Assembly: GCA_049515175.1 (NCBI GenBank)
Contig: JBEKUI010000010.1
Coordinates: forward strand, 1-36,535
Source: JACQNR01 sp049515175
GTDB taxonomy: Bacteria; Acidobacteriota; Terriglobia; UBA7540
Reading direction: 5' to 3'
Length of the DNA: 36,535 nt
Part shown: piece after piece, positions 32,144-36,535 of the stretch
Layout: each line of letters starts with the position of its first letter
Position numbering within the stretch: the first letter of the stretch is position 1
Translations under genes and position numbers: made by a program
The notes under the pieces: generated by a model
Seen by the model: only the letters and a program-made list of their open reading frames with translations
What the model was told of the DNA's origin: nothing
The model's database searches: none

Positions 32144-32908
32144 CTAATCGAGTCGAACCACGAACGTCTGGATCGCGAACCCCGCCTGGACCAGCTTTTG
32201 CGCCAGCGCGCGAGCGGCGTCTTCCGAGTTCTCCCGCCCGACGCGAATGCGATAGAACACGGCGTCACCTCGGTCGAAGGTTTGAATCGTAACCGGTCCG
32301 TAGCGCTGCTCAATCGAGCTCTTCAGACGCTCGGCGTTTTGTCTGTCCTGAAAGGCTCCGACCTGGACGGCGAAGACGCCGGGCTCGATGGAAGCGCCCA
32401 TCGGCGAAGCCGGCGCGAGAATTTCAAGCCGCACGAGGGCTGTGGACGGCATGCCCATCGCCTGGGCCGAGGCGAAGGAAAGATCGATGATGCGTCCTTC
32501 CACGAAGGGCCCCCGGTCATTGATGCGCACAGTCACGTCGCGTCCGTTCTCAAGGTCGTGCACGCGGACCTGTGTGTTGAACGGGAGCGTCCGGTGCGCC
32601 GCCGTCATCTCATACATATTGTAAGTCTCACCGTTCGCCGTCTTGCGGCCGTGGTAGGGATGGCCGTACCAGGAGGCAATGCCGGTTTCGCCTTGGACGA
32701 TGGGGCCGGGAGCGGGCGCGCGCGAGGGCGCGGGACCCGGCTCGGCGCGAGTGGGGGCAGGCGGAGGAGGGCGTCGGGAAACTGTCGCAGGGTGGCGGGT
32801 GCGATGCGCACAGCCCGTGGCGGCGAGCGCTGCCCAAACCGCCAGCCCCAAGGCTAGCGCCGCCCACGCACGCTTTCTCCGCGAGAGCGCAATGTCAGCA
32901 GGCGTCAT
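32144..32908 (-). CDS. rlpA: RlpA septal lytic transglycosylase lipoprotein with SPOR domain
   Basis: A 254-residue protein, longer than the copy at 5767. The signal peptide ends in a lipobox-like L-A-A-T-G-C with C33, a proline-rich linker spans 37-70, and the double-psi barrel runs about 73-165 (G-I-A-S-W-Y-G, catalytic H105 in T-A-A-H-R-T-L-P, D131 in R-I-N-D-R-G-P). A SPOR domain follows at about 178-252 (F-A-V-Q-V-G-A-F-Q-D-R) which binds denuded septal glycans. It should act in daughter-cell separation at the outer membrane. ATG 32908 overlaps the preceding small gene by 14 bp. Confidence 0.9.
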   Translation of the reverse strand: MTPADIALSRRKRAWAALALGLAVWAALAATGCAHRTRHPATVSRRPPPPAPTRAEPGPAPSRAPAPGPIVQGETGIASWYGHPYHGRKTANGETYNMYEMTAAHRTLPFNTQVRVHDLENGRDVTVRINDRGPFVEGRIIDLSFASAQAMGMPSTALVRLEILAPASPMGASIEPGVFAVQVGAFQDRQNAERLKSSIEQRYGPVTIQTFDRGDAVFYRIRVGRENSEDAARALAQKLVQAGFAIQTFVVRLD

Positions 32909-33083
32909 TCTTCGAGCGCTGCTCCTTTTCGATGTCTGCCGCAAAGCCCTCCAGTCGGCGGGAAGCTCTGCGCAGCAAATCGGCCAGATCCTGCCGGGTC
33001 TTGGGCTTCACTTCGCGGTCGAGGTATTCGGCGAGTTTCGTCGCCTCGCGATCGAGAATGCGACCCATCTCTTGGAAGTTCAC
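32895..33083 (-). CDS. Small charged helical protein of unknown function
   Basis: A 62-residue protein from GTG 33083, with a strong SD AGGAGGA (plus 33093-33099) 9 nt upstream; ATG 33068 is an alternative. It is rich in Lys, Arg, Asp and Glu (L-D-R-E-A-T-K-L-A-E-Y-L-D-R-E-V-K) and predicted fully helical, with no membrane segment. Its end overlaps the rlpA start by 14 bp, so the two are co-expressed. I do not recognise it. Confidence 0.65.
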   Translation of the reverse strand: MNFQEMGRILDREATKLAEYLDREVKPKTRQDLADLLRRASRRLEGFAADIEKEQRSKNDAC

Positions 33084-33109
33084 AGTGCGTGTTCCTCCTG
33101 TCAAACGAT

Positions 33110-33138
33110 ATTCTAGACAAGCGCCGCGTGAGGTACAA
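33110..33138 (-). promoter_or_regulatory. Promoter of the small gene-rlpA-HIT operon
   Basis: On the minus strand TTGTAC (plus 33133-33138) and TAGAAT (plus 33110-33115) are separated by 17 nt. Transcription would start near 33103, upstream of the AGGAGGA ribosome site. The -35 is weak, the -10 good. Confidence 0.45.
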
Positions 33139-33170
33139 ACGAAATTGCCAGTGCCCTACGCTCGCTCAGC

Positions 33171-33176
33171 TATAAT
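33171..33176 (+). promoter_or_regulatory. Consensus -10 of the rhomboid gene
   Basis: A perfect TATAAT lies 38 nt upstream of the ATG at 33215. The nearest -35 candidate, TTGCCA at 33145-33150, would be 20 nt away, so the -35 is unclear. Confidence 0.4.
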
Positions 33177-33214
33177 GGCACGTTGTGGTTCTCTGCGGAG
33201 GGCGTTGAGAGAAG

Positions 33215-34156
33215 ATGGGTTTGCCTTCTCATTTCTGGTTCAAATGGCAGCGGATAAAATCCGCATGGCGTGAGGCGGTGGGTCGGAAAGAAGAAACTCC
33301 GAGTTCGGCGCACCGCATGTGCCCGAACTGCCGCGGGCTCATCGACCGTGGCGTCTCCACCTGCCCGCTTTGCGGAGTGCCACTGCGTTCGCCGCGGGCG
33401 CGCCCCAGCACGTCTTCGGGCCGCGTGCTGGGCGGGCTCATTCCCGTTCCCTCCACCGCCACCTCCGCTCTCGTGGCGGCGAATGTCGCGCTCTTCGGCA
33501 TTGCATGGTTTCTGAGCCAGCAATCCGCCGGATTAGACGCCTCCGGTGGCATGGGTGGCATCGACGCACGCGTGCTGGTCCGCCTGGGCGCCAAGTTCGG
33601 CCCGCTGATTATTGCCGGTGAATGGTGGCGGATGGTCACCGCCATGTTCCTTCACGCGGGGCTGCTACACATCGGCATGAACCTGTGGTGCCTGTTCGAC
33701 CTTGGCCCCACAGTGGAGTCGCTCTTCTCCACACCCAAGTTTCTGGTTCTTTATCTTGTTACGGGCGTCGTGGGATTCATCTTCAGCTTCTTCTGGAGCC
33801 CCATGGGCCTCTCCATCGGAGCTTCCGGAGCGGTCCTGGGACTCATCGGGGTGTTGATCGGCGCCACTTTCCATCATGGACAGCTGGGCCGCGACTATCG
33901 CAGCCAGCTCTGGCGCTGGGTGGTCTACATCTTCGCCATCGGCCTGATCGGGGGCGTCTTTGGGATGGGCACGGACAACGCCGCTCACCTGGGCGGGCTG
34001 GTGAGCGGGTTGGCTCTTGGTTACTTCGTCCCGGAAGGTGAGCCGGAGACGCGCTTCAGCGAGAATCTCTGGAATACCCTGGCGCTGATTTGCGTCCTTA
34101 TCATGGCTTTGTCATTCGCCATGATGGCGCTGCAGTTGAACCGTCCCTTAGGATAG
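33215..34156 (+). CDS. Rhomboid intramembrane serine protease with N-terminal zinc ribbon
   Basis: A 313-residue protein. The N-terminal cytoplasmic zinc ribbon has C36-x2-C39 and C50-x2-C53. The rhomboid domain follows from about residue 85 with six or seven hydrophobic segments: H-A-G-L-L-H-I-G-M-N-L-W (oxyanion N156), the serine S204 in G-A-S-G-A-V-L-G, and H258 in D-N-A-A-H-L-G-G. These form the Ser-His dyad that cleaves within membranes. Substrates are unknown. ATG 33215 has GAGAG just upstream. It is divergent from the rlpA operon. Confidence 0.92.
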   Translation: MGLPSHFWFKWQRIKSAWREAVGRKEETPSSAHRMCPNCRGLIDRGVSTCPLCGVPLRSPRARPSTSSGRVLGGLIPVPSTATSALVAANVALFGIAWFLSQQSAGLDASGGMGGIDARVLVRLGAKFGPLIIAGEWWRMVTAMFLHAGLLHIGMNLWCLFDLGPTVESLFSTPKFLVLYLVTGVVGFIFSFFWSPMGLSIGASGAVLGLIGVLIGATFHHGQLGRDYRSQLWRWVVYIFAIGLIGGVFGMGTDNAAHLGGLVSGLALGYFVPEGEPETRFSENLWNTLALICVLIMALSFAMMALQLNRPLG

Positions 34157-34212
34157 ACCCTCCCCACACATTAGCTTCGATCGAGAGCTTCCGGGACCCA
34201 GACTCCCTTGCA

Positions 34213-35154
34213 CTATTTCTGTGCAGCCTTTTCCTTCTCAAGTTGTTGCCGCTGCCAGTTGGGGTTGATGGCGGGATAGAACTGCTCGGGGTGTTCCACC
34301 GCCCAGATTTGTTTGCGGATGATCCAATTGTTGGGTTCGATGGCCCACGCCTTCCTAAGTGCGGAGGCGGCCCTCTCACGATCTCCCATATCCAGATCGA
34401 TCGTCGCCAAGCCCACGAAAGCGCGCGCCGATTGGGGATTCTTCGCGAGCACGGCCTGGAACTCGCGGCGTGCATCACCATAACGCTTGGTTTCCACCAG
34501 GATTTCGGCCAGAGCTAAACGCAGGTCGAGGTTCGTGGGATCCTTGGCTGATGCTTCCTCAGCTTTTTGCAGGGTTTCATCTCGGGTGGTGAAGTGCTCT
34601 GTCGCATTTCCGCCACTGGCCGCTCCCACGGGCGCAGCAAGCAGGTCCTCAATAGCTTTGGCGTCTTCGGCGTTGCGGACCTCGAGCCCCCCGACCTTGG
34701 CGTAGCGCAGGATTCCGTTCTCGTCAACAAAGAAGCCATTGGGCACGACGTCGAAGCCATAAAGCTGCCAGAGCCCTTGCGAGCGGTCCACGGCTGCGGG
34801 AAACGTTACGCCCGCCGCTTCCGCGAAGCGGCGCACCACCTCGGGCCCTTGCGCATCCATGGCGATGGCGAGAATTTCGAAGTTGGACTGGCGGTGAGCC
34901 TCGTAGAACTGCTGCCAGACCGGCAGCTGTTCGCGGCACATTCACCACGTAGCCCAGGTGAAGATCAGGACGCGTCGCCCGCGGAAATCGCTCAGGCGGA
35001 TGGTGCTCCGGCCGTCGAGGGAGGCAACGGCAAAATCAGGCGCCGGCTCGCCGACTTTCACTCCTTGGGCGAGGCTCAGTGGCGGGCTGGTAAGGCAGGC
35101 CATCATCATGCACAGAAGCGTGGCCTGTTTCGCAACATGCCAGGAAATCTTCAT
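34213..35154 (-). CDS. TlpA/ResA-like thioredoxin-fold protein with TPR, candidate selenoprotein (in-frame TGA)
   Basis: 313 residues if TGA at 34942-34944 is read as selenocysteine (Sec71). Signal peptide 1-30 (M-K-I-S-W-H-V-A-K-Q, then L-L-C-M-M-M-A-C-L-T-S-P-P-L-S-L-A). Redoxin domain from about 31: V-G-E-P-A-P-D-F, L-S-D-F-R-G-R-R-V-L-I-F-T-W-A-T-W, then Sec71-M-C-R-E-Q-L-P-V-W. The cis-proline is P138 in V-V-P-N-G-F-F-V-D-E. TPR-like helices lie near 192-285. The frame is the same on both sides of the TGA and both halves belong to one family. The motif is one residue shorter than the usual W-C-x-x-C-R. A hairpin with loop GGUCU begins 14 nt after the TGA. Alternatives are a real nonsense mutation or a three-base deletion. 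The start ATG 35154 is 7 nt downstream of leuD. Confidence 0.75.
34911..34927 (-). promoter_or_regulatory. SECIS-like stem-loop downstream of the in-frame TGA
   Basis: In the mRNA sense, GCUGCC (plus 34922-34927), loop GGUCU (34917-34921) and GGCAGC (34911-34916) form a 6-bp GC-rich stem with a 5-nt loop. The loop begins 20 nt after the TGA and starts with G-G-U, as the SelB-binding loop of E. coli fdhF does (18 nt after its UGA). This satisfies the bacterial SECIS rules known to me: apical loop 16-37 nt from the UGA with a G among its first bases. A bulged U as in fdhF is not seen. Confidence 0.6.
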
Positions 35155-35161
35155 TCCGGTC

Positions 35162-35791
35162 CTATTTCTGACTGCTACTTGAGGCCTCATAGGCAACGGC
35201 GCGCGGCTGATGCTGCTTCTCGTAGGTCGTAATGCGGTCCTCGTGGCGCAGAGTCAGGCCAATGTCGTCCCAGCCGTTGAGCAGGCAGTCACGGCGGAAC
35301 GGATCAACCTTGAAGGGAATCTTGAGTCCTGATTCATCGCATATGGTTTGCGTCTCGAGGTCCACGGTCAGCCGGTAGCCCTCCATCTGCTCGGTCTTGC
35401 GGAAGAGTTCGTCCACATGGGCGTCAGGAAGGGCGACAGGCAGGATGCCGTTCTTGAAGCAGTTGTTGTAAAAGATGTCGGCAAAGCTGGGCGCGATGAT
35501 GGCGTGGAAGCCGTAATCGAGAATCCCCCACGGCGCGTGCTCGCGGCTCGAGCCGCAGCCGAAGTTGGCGCGCGCCAGCAGAATCGATGCGCCCTTGTAG
35601 CGCGGCCGGTTCAGGACGAAATCAGGATTAGGGACATCGCCGTCCTTGTATCGCCAATCGTAGAACAGCACGCGCCCGTAACCTTCGCGCGTAATCCACT
35701 TCAAGAATTGCTTCGGCACCATCTGGTCAGTGTCGACGTTGACGCGATCCAGCGGTGCAACGAGTCCGGTGTGCTTTGTAAAAGGCTGCAT
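35162..35791 (-). CDS. leuD: 3-isopropylmalate dehydratase small subunit
   Basis: A 209-residue swivel-domain subunit of isopropylmalate isomerase in leucine biosynthesis. Key segments: P-L-D-R-V-N-V-D-T-D-Q-M-V-P-K-Q-F-L near 13-30, A-N-F-G-C-G-S-S-R-E-H-A-P-W near 75-88 (substrate-recognition S-S-R-E-H), and A-P-S-F-A-D-I-F-Y-N-N near 100-110. Strong SD AGAGGAG 6 nt before ATG 35791. It pairs with leuC upstream; a 119 bp AT-rich gap with a long inverted repeat separates them. The selenoprotein candidate begins 7 nt after its stop. Confidence 0.94.
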   Translation of the reverse strand: MQPFTKHTGLVAPLDRVNVDTDQMVPKQFLKWITREGYGRVLFYDWRYKDGDVPNPDFVLNRPRYKGASILLARANFGCGSSREHAPWGILDYGFHAIIAPSFADIFYNNCFKNGILPVALPDAHVDELFRKTEQMEGYRLTVDLETQTICDESGLKIPFKVDPFRRDCLLNGWDDIGLTLRHEDRITTYEKQHQPRAVAYEASSSSQK

Positions 35792-35820
35792 TACGACTCC
35801 TCTTGTTGACCGTCAAACTG

Positions 35821-35907
35821 GAAATTGTGAATAGTGAATAGTGAATTGAGCGCAGCAGAGTCTTCGGTTTTGAAATTCGCCATTCAAAATTCACTATTCA
35901 TAATTTC
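35821..35907. repeat. AT-rich interrupted palindrome between leuC and leuD
   Basis: Arms at 35821-35839 (begins GAAATTGTGAATAG) and 35889-35907 are reverse complements over 19 nt with a single mismatch, around a 49-nt centre. The left arm is built of TGAATAG units (35828-35841). The base composition is much more A/T-rich than its surroundings. It could be a short dispersed intergenic repeat or miniature element, or a hairpin that separates leuC from leuD expression. Confidence 0.55.
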
Positions 35908-35910
35908 TGT

Positions 35911-36535
35911 CTATTCTGTGTCCGCCACTTTCCACTCTCGAATATCCACGAAGTGCCCCTCGATTGCCGCCGCTGCGGCCATGATGGGGCTGACGAGGTG
36001 CGTGCGTCCGCCCTTGCCCTGGCGGCCTTCGAAGTTTCGGTTTGAGGTGCTGGCGCTGCGCTCGCCGCTGGGCAACACGTCGGCGTTCATGGCGATGCAC
36101 ATGCTGCATCCGGCATCGCGCCACTCGAAACCCGCGTCGGTAAAGATCTTGTCCAAGCCTTCCTTTTCAGCCATGGCCTTGATCTGCCGCGAGCCGGGAA
36201 CCGCCAGCGCGCTCTTCACCGTGGACGCAACCTTCTTGCCCGCCACCACGCGCGCCGCGGCACGTAAATCCTCGATACGCGAGTTGGTGCAGGAGCCGAT
36301 AAAGATTCGATCGACGGGAATATCCGCGATCTTCGTTCCCGGTTTCAGGCCCATGTATTCGAGCGCGCTTTCGGCGGCGCGACGATCCACCGGGTCCTTG
36401 AAAGAATTGGGGTCGGGAACGCGGCCGGTCACATCCGTCACCATGCCGGGGTTAGTGCCCCAAGTCACCTGCGGCGCGATTTGCGCAGCGTCGAGTTCGA
36501 TGACGCTGTCAAATTTCGCGCCCGCGTCGCTGGTG
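35911..36535 (-). CDS. leuC: 3-isopropylmalate dehydratase large subunit, C-terminal part
   Basis: The last about 208 residues of the aconitase-family large subunit; the start lies beyond the window end. The iron-sulfur cluster cysteines are visible: one in I-F-I-G-S-C-T-N-S-R and a C-x2-C pair in D-A-G-C-S-M-C-I-A-M-N. S-T-S-N-R-N-F-E-G-R-Q-G-K-G-G-R-T-H is the conserved active-site tail, and S-P-I-M-A-A-A-A-A-I-E-G-H the C-terminal helix. It forms with LeuD the isomerase that converts 2- to 3-isopropylmalate. It transcribes toward leuD. Confidence 0.95.
   Translation of the reverse strand, partial: TSDAGAKFDSVIELDAAQIAPQVTWGTNPGMVTDVTGRVPDPNSFKDPVDRRAAESALEYMGLKPGTKIADIPVDRIFIGSCTNSRIEDLRAAARVVAGKKVASTVKSALAVPGSRQIKAMAEKEGLDKIFTDAGFEWRDAGCSMCIAMNADVLPSGERSASTSNRNFEGRQGKGGRTHLVSPIMAAAAAIEGHFVDIREWKVADTE

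Noticed and set aside
34939..34941. Separate gene starting at ATG 34941 after the TGA
   Set aside because: It would begin inside the thioredoxin active site, lacking the signal peptide and first beta strands, and has no SD. It is the second half of the TlpA-like gene.

Overview
This 36.5 kb window is a dense, GC-rich (roughly 60%) bacterial chromosome segment. It has about 30 protein genes, short intergenic gaps, no RNA gene, no CRISPR array and no insertion sequence. The lipopolysaccharide heptose genes, RlpA-type lytic transglycosylases and lipoprotein signals indicate a Gram-negative envelope. The gene mix suggests Acidobacteriota: a GMC oxidoreductase with a gluconate-dehydrogenase subunit-3 partner and a sugar isomerase, a PafA-like phosphatase, a TPR-gluzincin protein and a TlpA-like redox protein. 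That assignment is inferred from gene content, not from a marker-gene comparison.

Layout. 1-3190: the end of a sugar isomerase/epimerase, a GMC oxidoreductase broken by a one-base frameshift, and its Tat-signal small subunit; together they look like a periplasmic sugar-oxidation module. 3235-4792 (minus): permease and ATPase of a SsuBC/TauBC-type importer without a binding protein. 5204-8905: a small membrane protein, a short RlpA under a striking promoter/operator, a PafA-like alkaline phosphatase and a methyltransferase. 9176-13004: gamma-glutamyltransferase, a TIM-barrel isomerase and asparaginyl-tRNA synthetase, tightly packed. 13127-15144: arginase overlapping D-Ala-D-Ala ligase. 15208-19537: a TetR regulator with its likely operator, then a membrane-fusion protein, ATPase and ABC-2 permease forming an exporter, then a small membrane protein. 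19607-23845 (minus): Trm112-like protein, heptosyltransferase, heptose kinase and a secreted CocE-type hydrolase in one run. 23915-27376: divergent GH57 glucanotransferase and M20 carboxypeptidase. 27483-31668: divergent secreted metalloprotease-like proteins (TPR-gluzincin and M1-like). 31794-33083 (minus): a small helical protein, an RlpA lipoprotein with SPOR domain, and a HIT protein. 33215-34156: a rhomboid protease with a zinc ribbon. 34213-36535 (minus): leuC (partial), leuD and a TlpA-like protein.

The most interesting item is the TlpA/ResA-like gene at 34213-35154. It has an in-frame TGA exactly where the first active-site cysteine of a thioredoxin motif should be. The protein is well conserved on both sides in the same frame, and a GC-rich hairpin with a GGUCU apical loop, a bacterial SECIS hallmark, starts 14 nt downstream of the TGA. 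This is best read as a candidate selenoprotein with a shortened W-A-T-W-U-M-C-R active site. Other points of note are a perfect palindrome sitting between the -35 and -10 of the rlpA promoter, a TetR operator overlapping its own start codon, a 12-codon coupling ORF ahead of the exporter ATPase, several probable leaderless or near-leaderless genes, and an AT-rich long inverted repeat between leuC and leuD.
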